From Welwitschia mirabilis (taxonomy: Eukaryota > Gnetophyta > Gnetopsida > Welwitschiales): a DNA stretch of 38,525 nucleotides. Shown piece after piece: positions 22,951-32,768 of this stretch (position 1 is its first letter; every line of letters begins with the position of its first letter). The notes under the pieces were generated by a model. That model did no database searches. It was given only the letters and a program-made list of their open reading frames with translations, and was not told where the DNA came from. Where the stretch lies: positions 42,395,355 to 42,433,879 of the forward strand of contig JBOZIK010000001.1 in NCBI GenBank assembly GCA_051453625.1, written 5' to 3'. Position numbers and translations under genes: made by a program.

Positions 22951-24340
22951 TGCATAGATCTAAGTGCACTAAGGTTGAGGTCAAAGTCATAAAGTAGGAA
23001 GCTAGCACTTTAATGCTACTAGAGGTCTAGCGTGTGGAGTTAGTACATCTACCACCTTGACACAGACGATCTTTGATGACTTAGATAACTAGTATCTATA
23101 TTGAGAGATACTTTGGAGATTTCATGAGCTAGATAAAGCCTAAAGTAGATTAGAGAATCATAAATCCCTAGCTTAGATGGATTACAGATGTACGTGATTC
23201 ATACTATGTCATAGAGATAAGTGAGTTTTACAACACCATGCATATAGAGTGTTGGCTAGATTCTTGTAGTCAGCTGGTTGATATGATTATTGCTTACATT
23301 CAAAACCACAAGATTAAAATCCTCCCATTCCACATTGTAGTAGTTAAAGATATGAGTGAGCTTGAAAGTATTCATAGTCATTTAGTCTAAGGGACTGAGG
23401 AACGTTATGCATATGGCACTGCACTAGATATACCAATAGATTTGATAATAGATAAGCAGGGAGTTCTTGTCACATAGCAGANNNNNNNNNNNNNNNNNNN
23501 NNNNNNNNNNNNNNNNNNNNNNNNNNNNNNNNNNNNNNNNNNNNNNNNNNNNNNNNNNNNNNNNNNNNNNNNNNNNNNNNNCCTTACATATAGATTTTTT
23601 ATAGAGCACTAATTCATAACATCAGCTTATTATTTTATGATAGTTATATCATAATCACACATCTTCAGATTCTAGTAGCTTTTAGATGAGGAGAGAAGAT
23701 GGACCTAGTGACATTTATTTGGAGGAGACTTAGGTCCATTGTTAAGGTATGATAAGTACAAACTCTAGGTTACCCATGCCTCCTCTTAACTCTTTTCATA
23801 GGATTTTCGATATCATAGCCCATGGGTAAGTAGCATTTATTTCATATCTATGCTTTACCTAACTATTTATAGGACATGGACATATAGGCACCAGAAGAGG
23901 TAGAATGACCTCAAGTATAGAGACTTATGGTTGGAACTATAGTTAAGCAGATACAGGCCCTCCTAGTAGAGACCATTGAGACCATCAGAGGATTTTAAAT
24001 CATGATATCCTGACCTTAGACTAGGGGATCTAGGCTCTCAATCAGAGGATGTAGATATTAGAGCAGAGGATCCTGACTATTGAGAGGAGAGTTTAGAACT
24101 CTAAGGACCAGATTGTTAATGTGCACCGATGCATTATCTCTATTCAATAGAGTATGAAAATAAATATTTTAGAGGTTGTACATGTCTAGGATGATGAAAT
24201 TATTCATTCCATTTATACATCTTTAGATCTCCATTTCTTTCCTGATCCTAAGCATCCTCCCTCATCGAACCCCTATACTTGGGCCAACTGCCCAGATAGA
24301 ATTCATCATGCAATGGTAAGGGGAGTGATTTTGTGATATT
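22951..24340 (+). pseudogene. Decayed ORF at the env-like position (uncertain)
   Basis: This stretch is visibly richer in G and C than its surroundings and reads as broken coding sequence. A basic start (RPNMHRSKCTKVEVKVIK, about 22948) is followed by segments such as 'YFGDFMS', 'YVIEISEFYNTMHIECWLDS' and 'ERYAYGTALDIP' before a 100-bp gap (23482-23581). After the gap come two conserved-looking stretches: 'PRRGRM' near 23895, and a repetitive region of GGATCTAGG/GAGGAT-type phrases near 24000-24110 that would code for a heptad-like helix. Some Athila elements carry an env-like or other extra ORF here. I cannot identify a signal peptide, a transmembrane segment or a known family, so the identity rests on position. 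Confidence 0.4.
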
Positions 24341-24828
24341 TTTTATCTCCTCCTCTATGTATTTTTGTATTAAAAATCATTATTTTTATAGACATCATTT
24401 TTGAGTTCGCCATGGTATATCTTATTATCTATTTTTCATGATTATCTTCATTTGTCACATGTTATGATGAGGATTGATTTTATTTGCATGATCTTTTATT
24501 CATTACAGTATAATTTAGTGAGGTAATTTTAATTATAAACTAATTATTTAACTAAAATGTTTTTGTCATGGGATTTTATTTTTTGAGACCCTTTTTTCGA
24601 GCCTCTCATCCCCTAATTGTCTAGATGATGATTCAAATAATGGTATGACTAGTCTTTAAATTAGATAAAATGTTCAGTTTTTTAATTTCTTATGATTCTA
24701 TTTATAGCTCTAAAATTCTTGAAATTTTTTTGAGATAATTTCTTTTATACCTTAGCTATTTTTATTATTAAATAAGTTGGCTCACAATCATGATTTACCA
24801 CCTAGTTTAGCCAGGTACTGATAATACT
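24341..24828 (+). other. 3' untranslated region of the inner element
   Basis: AT-rich and non-coding. It has one copy of the dispersed motif (AATTGTCTAGATGATGATTC, about 24615), in reverse sense relative to the leader copies. Confidence 0.6.
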
Positions 24829-24838
24829 AAGTGGAGGG
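24829..24838 (+). promoter_or_regulatory. Polypurine tract of the inner element
   Basis: AAGTGGAGGG lies directly before the 3' LTR (24840). It is the plus-strand primer site expected at this position. Confidence 0.75.
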
Positions 24839-24839
24839 C

Positions 24840-25940
24840 TATATTGCACTACTAACTTAGATATATTTAATAGGGCATTTTGAGTAGTTTTATAGGATAT
24901 TAGACATGTTTATGCTAGAATTTCATGATAATGGAGAGATGAGATGAAACATATAAAAACACACAATCTCCATAACATTTTACAACATTTGGAATAGTTT
25001 CCAATACTTCCTATCTTAAGATAAATTCCTTGTAGATATTGAGGCTAATGCATTAGATGAACACTTGTAAAAGCCTATCGTCCACCTCGTCATCCCAATG
25101 ATAGTATAAATGATACAATAGATGAAACCAACAAGGATTCTTACTGTGATGAATTTGGCAAATGATATGGATTATTTATGAGGTGGTATCATCTCTATAT
25201 CATCCAGATGATCTTCAAATGACATTTGTTATAACATCCCACTGAACATTAACCTAATCCCTATTATTTATTTGTATGTCTTTTAGCATAGCTATTAGTG
25301 TTGTGCACATTCCTATCTATCTATCTTGTTGTTATATGTTTGTTATTAATAAGTATTAAAATTTTGACTTGACTTTATCTTGTCTTTGTTTGTATCAGAA
25401 ATTCTCATGATTGGAGATTAAAGCACTAGATATTCATTCTTGGTAGTTATAGAGAGATGTCTTCCTTGGTGTTGGGCTATGATTCCTCCATTGAGGTGTG
25501 GTTGCTTTGTAACATAGATGTGGTTCAATGAAAACAAAGAATTCTTTTCCAATTCCTATAATTATTTGCTCTTATCCCTCATAGTTTATTTTGCTTCTAA
25601 TTTAGTGACAGTTTCTTTAGTAATATAGGTTAGAAGAAAAACATTTATCCAGGTTGAGAATTATTAGATTAGGTGCATTATTCCTTTTTATTCCTAGATT
25701 AAGTTTTCATAAGTATATTGCATTGTACTTTACTGTATTACAATTTATTTTGTTCATAAGATACATAGTGTTTCTTGTAGAAATTAATCCTCTTTCTCTA
25801 GCCTAGGCCTTTAATGAATTACGACATTTGGGTCAACTTCTATTTATATTAGTATGGTGTGTTGTGTAAGATATCTATTTTATTTGTGAATTATAGGATC
25901 TTCTTGAGCTTAATTGTTTACATAAATATGCACCACAACA
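24840..25940 (+). repeat. Inner element 3' LTR
   Basis: Collinear with 12853-13921. It starts TATATTGCACTAC (TG decayed to TA) and ends CACAACA, immediately followed by the TTCAA target duplication. It keeps the TTGGGCTATGATTCCTCC block at 25461-25498. Confidence 0.93.
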
Positions 25941-25945
25941 TTCAA
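25941..25945. repeat. Target site duplication TTCAA (right)
   Basis: Exact copy of 12848-12852. Confidence 0.85.
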
Positions 25946-26788
25946 CAAAAGTAATAACAATGATGCCAATGAAGAGGAGAATAAAGAAGTATTCATGGAG
26001 GACCACCAAAGTTTAATGAATAATAAAATTAGCATGACCATTGAACTAACCCCAATTGAAGAGCCTACTCCTACAAAAAATGATCTTCTAATTCTTCCTC
26101 TTACACTTCTATGTAAAACTTAAAACACCATTTCCTCTTTAAGTCAACATTGCCTTGTGATGATTTTACTTGAAAAAAACATGACTTGGGATTACTTTAA
26201 ATTCTATTTTAGAGAAAACCTTATCTTCTTAGGTTTAGGCCATGCATTGAATTGAGTCTTAAAGAAGTTTTTAGTTATGTTAACCATGAATTAATCAATT
26301 CTCAAAAATAATTCTATGATATTTATAAGATCCATTTATTGTTATTGGGTAATATCAATATTGTTTTTAATGAAAATTATGCTTATTCCTTTTTGCACTA
26401 ATTTGATAAGAGAGTATTTTTCAAAGAATTGTATTAATTTTTCATCTCTTACATATCTTCTAAAATTTATGCTATCATGATCATATCATGTTTGATTTCA
26501 TATTACTAATTGATACTTATTAAGGATGAATTTGTACCTTCATATTTAGTTAATTTGTTTTAAAATGATTTGATCCTTATTTCACTGAAAAGATAAATTT
26601 TGATGGCTATGCTAAAATAACCTAACTTTTGAAATAAGAATCAACATAAAGTAATGGAATCATGTCTTATTGAAGCAATTGATTTTGTAAAATTATGTCG
26701 ATTACTTACCTTTTATGAATTATGTTCAAATGGTTTCTCTTCTCTGATATGTAGTATTTTAATTTTATTTTATTTCTTCATCATTTAG
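25946..26788 (+). pseudogene. Outer element gag-like ORF, 3' part
   Basis: Coding-like sequence resumes after the inner element: an acidic DANEEENKEVFMEDHQ stretch, then IELTPIEEPTPTKNDLLILPL, with a TAA near 26120 and progressive loss of frame afterwards. The composition matches the acidic end of 12111-12847 across the insertion. It is one base out of phase when the two are joined, which is expected for decayed DNA. No domain was recognised. It ends at the left LTR of the gag-only copia element. Confidence 0.45.
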
Positions 26789-27025
26789 TGTTGAAGAGTA
26801 TATTCATTTATTTAATAAATAGCAAAGTGGATATGCCCATGTACTTTGTGTTTATTATAATTATTAACTTTTTTTTAAATTTATATCCATCTTTCATAGA
26901 TCTAACATTCTATTCTTAGTTGTACTATAATATTTATGTTTGAGAATTTAATAAAATTAATCAAAGCTTAAATTTATTATTAAATCAATCACATCTCCTC
27001 ATCTATCACTATGCATTTGCATCAA
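26789..27025 (+). repeat. Gag-only element left LTR
   Basis: Starts TGTTGAAGAGTAT and ends TTGCATCA. Collinear with the right copy through blocks such as TTTAATAAATAGCA and TATGCCCATGT. Confidence 0.85.
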
Positions 27026-27030
27026 TAATT

Positions 27031-27042
27031 AGTATCAGAGTG
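27031..27042 (+). promoter_or_regulatory. Primer-binding site, initiator tRNA-Met type
   Basis: TAGTATCAGAGT differs from TGGTATCAGAGC by two transitions and lies 5 bp after the LTR. Confidence 0.8.
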
Positions 27043-28180
27043 AATCTTAAGAGGAATTTGAAAGATGAAGAATCAGACAAAACTCAGCTATGTAACTATT
27101 AGATGCTTGAACACAACTAAAGACATCATCCTAAGAGCTGAGAGTATGTCTAGAATAATTCGACATTGAACAAAGAATTTTGTAAATAAGAGAAGTATCA
27201 CACCTATTCCTCTATGCAACTAAAACAGTAGTGTTTTCCACTAAAATACTAATAGCATTACCATCTGAATCATTTCCAATCTCCACCATGCTCATCATCT
27301 ACATTTAATACCCTACTATTTTGATTGCTCTTGCCCTCTATCTCTATGTCCACTAAGTCTTCCATAAAAATAAAAATAGCAGGTCCAATAACATGGTCAC
27401 TACAAATAGCCACATAAAAAAGGGGTATGATAATTTAGAGAAGAACTTTCTATAAAAGGTAAAAGACCTTTTGATCTATTATTCCTTANNNNNNNNNNTA
27501 CGAGATATATTTCAAGAGCCCTCTGCCTTTACACAAAACATACTATCTTATACTAAACAACTACTTGATATGTAACAAGATCTCTTATCTCTATTGCATG
27601 ATTCATAGATCTATTCTTTATTAAAGAGGCTACATCTATGTTATTGGTAAAAGATAGTTCAAAATTATCTTTAGTAGTTAGTTAATACATAACATTTTAA
27701 TGCCAAAAAGATGAAGGATGCATAGAAGTGGCACCAAAAAAAGGTCAAGTTAGCAGTTAAAGAAGGTAGAGAAAATATGTTCTAGAGCATCAACAAAATT
27801 ATGCATCTTGTATGAAATTCAACATGTAGTAGAATATTATGGATTATTATTAAGCTCAACTCAGAGCTACCCAATAATCAAGCCCATTAACATTTAAAAT
27901 CCTTAAAAAATTAAAAAAAACCTTTGTCATTCCCATTTTTTCTTAATTTTTTTAACCTTTGTTTCTAAAACTTATTGTATTATAACAAATTTTATATTTT
28001 ATTCCCTTGTATAAGAAAAATAATAAAACCATTTATTTTTAGAGTGATGAGGAAGAAGAGAAAGGGCATACATTACCCATAACATATAATCTAAGGCTTT
28101 ATAATTTTTAAAAAAAGGAGGGTTAAAATTGATAGGGATAAATTGAAATGGGCAAAAATATAATAAAATTTAATTAAAAA
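27043..28180 (+). other. Leader of the gag-only element
   Basis: About 1.1 kb of AT-rich DNA with a 10-bp gap at 27489. No coding similarity was recognised. It is unusually long for so small an element. Confidence 0.5.
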
Positions 28181-28870
28181 AAACTTTCATGTTTAGTAGA
28201 TTAAAATGAAATTATTTCTAATTAATAAAGGTCTATAAAAGGTATTTAGTGGTAAATATCTTAAGCCATCAGATACCAGGAAGATTAATGATTGGGAATA
28301 TATAGATCAAGAAGCATTATTATTAATTAGTCTGAGTCTTGAAGATGATTATCTTAGTTACATTAATTTAAGTAAAACATTAAAAGAGATATGGGATGAA
28401 ATAAATAAGCTATTTAAATAAAGTGAAGATGAAGCTAAGTAAGATCTAAAACATCAACTTTATAGCTTAAAATTTGTAGAATCTAGAGACATCGATTAAT
28501 ACATCAATTTTTTAAAGTTATTTTTGACATAACTCAAAATAGTGAATTTAAAGATTGAAGATGATGATGCAAAAGCCATATTACTAAGTAGTTTATGCTT
28601 TGAAGAAGATTTCATATTCTTTAAAAAACACAATTTCAACTCTCCTTGGTGAAGCAAGGAAAATGGAGAAATATGAACAAAACAATGCTTTGGTCTCAAA
28701 TTAATAAAGATTTAGAAAACAACCAAGTAAAGAAAGAACTTATAGGTATTATAAGAAAAGGAAACATACAATAGTAAATTCCTTTGATCAAGCACATGCT
28801 CTTGTTAATGGAAAGATAAAATCAACAACTACGATTATAGAAGAAAATGATGACATAAAGGATGAAAATT
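28181..28870 (+). pseudogene. gag: Copia-type Gag of the gag-only element
   Basis: The frame at about 28242 reads KINDWEYIDQEALLLISLSLEDDYL, then KTLKEIWDEINKLF, KHQLYSLKF and DDAKAILLSSL, matching the UBN2 Gag order 'W...D..A...I..SL.D..L', 'TA.EIWD.L...F', 'L...L..LKM' and '....LL.SLP'. A decayed zinc knuckle follows at 28741-28782: Y-x2-Y-x4-H-x4-S in place of C-x2-C-x4-H-x4-C, each change explicable by one base. An acidic tail (ENDDIKDENSSE) ends the frame. Stops are CAG>TAG and CAA>TAA at several points plus two frameshifts. Confidence 0.82.
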
Positions 28871-29227
28871 CATCTGAGTAAGAAGAAGTTAAAGTAGGAG
28901 GATTATAAACCAAAGTTCATGTATTTTAATAGATCATAGTTAGTATTTTGGCATGCCATCATAAGTGTTAGTATTTTTTGATATGATATTGCCAACATTT
29001 TAATGGCTATTAATAGTTTTTGTTCTAATATTTTTAGTGGATATCAATAATCTTTATTCCAATATTTCAATGCTATTATGCATCATCATGAATCTTACTA
29101 ATTTAGTATCATATTTAAGCTAGCATGTTAGCTTAGTACTTGCTTACTATGATTCAAGTTTTATGCCTAGGCTTTTGTAAGCTCTAGTCTTAACATGCAG
29201 TGAGTGAAGGGACCTAGGAGAGCTAAG

Positions 29228-29467
29228 GTTTGAAGAGTATGTTCAGTTATTTAATAAATAGCATAGTGAGTATGCCCATGTGCTTTATGTTTATTATAAC
29301 TATTAACTATTTTTTTAAATTCAGATCCATCCTTCATGGATCAAATCTTCTATTATCAATTATACTATATTATATAATTTTGAGAAATTAAGAAAAATGA
29401 TCAATGCTTGAATTTCTTGTTAGATCAATCGCTACTCCCAATCTATCACTGCATATCTGCATGAACA
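29228..29467 (+). repeat. Gag-only element right LTR
   Basis: Matches the left LTR from TTGAAGAGTATG to CTGCATGAACA. The TG start is lost. A purine-rich stretch (GAAGGGACCTAGGAGAG, about 29207-29223) before it may be the polypurine tract. Confidence 0.8.
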
Positions 29468-30851
29468 GGTATGTCTAAGCATTTTATGCTTTTGTAATTT
29501 ATGAATGATGAATTGTATTTTAACCAATTTAGAAGTATTCAAAAACCTATGAACTTTTATTCCAAGATATAAAATGTGCTTAATTGAATTGATCATGTTA
29601 TATGCTTATCTCTTTATTAATTTTATTATGATGCTATAAATTATTAATTTCTTGATGTATGTACAAGTTACTTTCCATAAAAGAAAAGAAAATGAGAAGG
29701 GAAAAAAAGAAATAAAAGAATATTCAAAATATGATAATCATATAAATATGAAATATAAAAGCACTTTTGATGATCATGCCTAATCTATCTTGAGGATTAC
29801 TGCACTAGGGACAAAGTTGCCTAATGACTTTATCCTACCTAATAGGTCCTATTACTTGCTATAAAATCAAGGTTAGTAGTTTTAATAAAATCACTATCTA
29901 ATGGAAGGTATTCAAGGTAGAAGAAGTTACACCTCAAATCGTACTATAATCATCACAACATCTGTAGTATTGTTATTTTGTATCTATCTTTCTCTATTGA
30001 TGATTGGTAATCATGGCTATAATAGTTTAATTAGTATGTTATCATGTTTATCTTATTTAAGTAGAAATATGATGTTTTGCTAATTTTAAATCATGTTTTT
30101 TATTTGAAAAGAAGACACCTTTGGTAAGTGATCAACTTTAATTAGGATACATGCTATTGCAAAGTGTTAGTTTTTATTCCTTAAGTCAAAAATTTCAAAG
30201 TTATTTATGTATATTATATTACTTTAGAGGGCCATAACATTATGATGACTTTATTTCCTATAATTATTCATTAAATAACCTTTACCTTACTATATCATCA
30301 TTGATTACTTTTTTTCACTCCTAAACATTTTTGTATAATTACCCTTTACACATTTCATCCTATGTCTTACATTTAGTAGGAGGTTATGTTTTCATGTAAA
30401 AGTTCTCTAAATTTAAGACAAATATTTTTTTCTTAAGGGAATGAAATCCTTAAGGATTAGAGTCATTCATGAATAAATTTATGATAAAAATATGTTTTTA
30501 TAAAAACTTATAATTTTTTTTTTAAAATTTAATAAGTATTCATATGGCTTATGAGATGGACTCAATGCTTATGTGACATCATTTTGAAAAACTTTTGTCT
30601 CCTTACTAATTTGGCTTGTCATCATGATAAGGATTAGAGTCATTCATGAATAAATTTATGATAAAAATACCTTTTTATGAAAATTTAAAAATTGTTTTTC
30701 TAAATTCAATGAATATTCAAATGGCTTATGAGATGAACTCAATGCTTCTGTAACATAATTTTAAAATATTTTTATATCCATGCTAATTTGGCTTGTCTTT
30801 ATGATCATTTGCTTGCTTTATTAGGGACTAATAAATGCTACATGAGGGCTA
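29468..30851 (+). other. 3' region of the outer element
   Basis: AT-rich, with no assignable ORF. It contains the 177-bp tandem repeat at 30452-30805 and ends in CATGAGGGC (30841-30849), a weak polypurine-like tract resembling the one before the inner 3' LTR. The frame 29901-30083 is short and unsupported. Confidence 0.5.
30452..30805 (+). repeat. 177-bp tandem repeat, two units
   Basis: AAGGATTAGAGTCATTCATG begins at 30452 and again at 30629. Both units run through CAAATGGCTTATGAGATG-type and AATTTGGCTTGTC-type sequence. By eye they are roughly 85 per cent alike. Confidence 0.93.
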
Positions 30852-32333
30852 TGTTATAAGGCCAAATTGGCTAATTTGACATATCATTTAGAATGTATTT
30901 TAGATCTTATTTCACAGGCTTTATGATTAATTTGACCACTTTTGGATGTTAAGGATGAAAGACATGAAACTAAGAATAATTTAGATAAACTCAAATGTGC
31001 ATCTAAATGAAGTTATTATGATAAATCCCTATAGAAAATTTACTACAGCAGTAAAAGTTATTGTGGTAAAGGCACTATAAGAAGTTATGTAGCATTATTT
31101 ACATGGTCATCTAGATGATACTATAGGATGCTTACACTATAGCATAGTTACTATAGTAATCATTATACAAAATTGTTAGGGTCATCCACCCTTGTCATTC
31201 TAACAGCACTAGAAGGATGATAGTCATTACAAAAATATCAGAAAGATATAACTTTTAATAATTGGATCTGTCATCCACCTATGATCATCTAAATGATACT
31301 CAGGATGACATTTCTTTTTAATAAAATTTAACAAGGATTACATGGTATGAGATGGAATATAATTCTTGATAGTTATAGGTGTGATCCACCATATTATCTA
31401 GATGACATCAAAGGATGATTAGTAGGAAAATAAGAAATAGAAAGATGACATTTTCATCCACTACATCGTCTAGATGACATCTAAGATGACATCAAGAATA
31501 TTTAAAATTAACAAGTGTTAAGAATTAAGGGATAGCTTTTAGCATCATCCATCTCATTTTCTAGATAATACCAGGTGGATAATAATTAGTTATTTGTTAA
31601 AAAATTAATCTTCCTATAATAATATTTTGTTTAAATATGCCCTTCCATATCACACCCCTTAGAAATCTTAATTGCTAACTTAAAACTATAAATATCCTTT
31701 TAGAAATCTTATTTCTTATATTTGATGCACTTTCAATCTTGTGAAAATTGAAAGTTAATTGGTGAAATATTAATTTGATTTTGAGAATTGTTTCACTTTG
31801 TTTTGGGCTGAGATTTATCCATTTAGGTGTTGTTACTCATGAAACGACATAAGCATACTTTATTTTTTAAGTGATGAATAAATCATGTTTCATTTAATTT
31901 TCTCTATTTGTATTACTTATTTTTCATGATATATTTTCTTCAAGATTCATGTTACATTGATAGGAATATGTTATGATTTCTAAGGGACAATCTAGATAAT
32001 AATACATTAGTAGTTTAATTAATCAAATTACATTAAGATTAGATTCATTTAATATAGTTATTTTACATTATATTTCATTATATCATTTTCCTCATTGCAT
32101 TATTATTTCATTCTTTTTGATGATTTAAAAACATAATCAATTCTATCCTTCTCTTTTTAATTCTTTCTTTCTCATTAGAATAAGATATTTCAATTCACTT
32201 TTCTCAAAGTTTACAAATATAAATCAAATCTCATCACTATACTAGAAGTGTTGTATTGCTTAAATTATGCTTTATAATATTATAATACTAACTTTCATGT
32301 CATTTATCAACATTATACTTTGAAACCATATCA
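30852..32333 (+). repeat. Outer element second LTR
   Basis: Starts TGTTATAAGG and ends ATATCA. Collinear with 10045-11543 and shares its TATA-like CTATAAATA (31686-31694), the CTATAG palindromes (about 31136-31163), four TCATCTAGATGA-type units and the TTGGGCT...TCCATTTAGG block (31795-31830). A primer-binding site follows it, which a true 3' LTR would not have. Confidence 0.85.
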
Positions 32334-32336
32334 TTT

Positions 32337-32354
32337 TGGCACCACTACTGCCAA
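32337..32354 (+). promoter_or_regulatory. Decayed primer-binding site after the second outer LTR
   Basis: TGGCACCACTACTGCC lies 3 bp after the LTR end, in the same spacing as at 11547, and matches most of the Athila/Tat binding site. Copia RT sequence follows at once. Confidence 0.72.
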
Positions 32355-32355
32355 A

Positions 32356-32768
32356 AATATAAGCCCATCTTGTTACTTTTGGTTATGTGTATAAAGTAGG
32401 CATAGATTATGAAGAAACATATGCACGTGTTTCATGCCTTGAATTAGTTATATATTTTCTTACATATGCTTCCAAATATTACATGGTTGTTTAATAGACG
32501 AATGTTAAATATGCCTTCTTGAATGGAACTTTTAAAAAAGAGATGTACATCTTACAACCCAAATGTTTTGTAAAATATGATATTAAAAGTCATGTTTACT
32601 TATTGAAAGAGAATTTGTATGGTTTTAAACAAGTCCCAAGGGCATATTTTTCAAGGTTAAATTCCTTTACAAAATCATGGTTATAATAAATGTCATTTTA
32701 AAAATACCTTGTATAAGAAATTCATCAAAGACCATTGAATTTTTATCTTAATTTATGTTAATGATATG
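32356..32768 (+). pseudogene. Second copia RT fragment
   Basis: Homologous to 9838-10044 and extending further. It reads VGIDYEETYARV, MNVKYAFLNGTF, MYILQPKCFVKYD, HVYLLKENLYGFKQVPRA and finally IYVNDM, the position of the catalytic YVDDM (first Asp changed to Asn). The overlap with the left-hand fragment is about four-fifths identical, so it is a different copy rather than the other half of the same gene. A minus-strand LTR interrupts it directly after the catalytic motif, and no copia sequence was recognised beyond that LTR. Confidence 0.88.

Larger units (their letters stand above)
12853..25940 (+). mobile_element. Inner Athila/Tat-like Ty3/gypsy element, structurally complete, decayed
   Basis: A 13,088-bp insertion bounded by LTRs of 1,069 and 1,101 bp and by the exact 5-bp duplication TTCAA. 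The order is LTR, Asp-type primer-binding site, gag, protease, RT, RNase H, integrase, a long spacer with tandem repeats, an open region at the env position, polypurine tract, LTR. Protease before RT, RNase H and integrase makes it Ty3/gypsy. The DIGAS protease motif, the binding site and the long 3' region point to the Athila/Tat branch. The LTRs are about four-fifths identical by eye, so the insertion is old but younger than its host element. All genes are interrupted. Confidence 0.92.
26789..29467 (+). mobile_element. Gag-only (TR-GAG-like) copia-type non-autonomous element
   Basis: About 2.7 kb with two similar LTRs of about 240 bp (26789-27025 and about 29228-29467) and a primer-binding site TAGTATCAGAGT after the left LTR. 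The interior holds a recognisable copia Gag and zinc knuckle (28243-28782) and no protease, integrase or RT. Small plant LTR elements carrying only gag are known as TR-GAG and rely on enzymes from full-length relatives. No clear target duplication could be read. A deletion derivative of a complete copia element is the alternative. Confidence 0.75.
10045..32333 (+). mobile_element. Outer Athila/Tat-like Ty3/gypsy element (old, host of two nested insertions)
   Basis: A ~1.5 kb direct repeat flanks the segment (10045-11543 and 30852-32333). The left copy is followed by an Athila/Tat-type primer-binding site, and decayed gag-like coding follows. Removing the two nested elements leaves roughly 3.5 kb of its own interior. 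No protease, RT or integrase was recognised there, so the element was either non-autonomous or has lost pol. It interrupts a copia RT on its left edge. The right repeat also carries a primer-binding site, so the pair may not be a simple 5'/3' set. Confidence 0.7.

Noticed and set aside
13080-25215. The repeated near-palindromic motif as a CRISPR-like array
   Set aside because: The copies are dispersed over kilobases with irregular spacing, and the host is a plant genome full of retrotransposons.
26784-29472. Target-site duplication around the gag-only element
   Set aside because: The 5 bp on the left (TTTAG) and on the right (GGTAT) do not match. The ends are too decayed to claim one.
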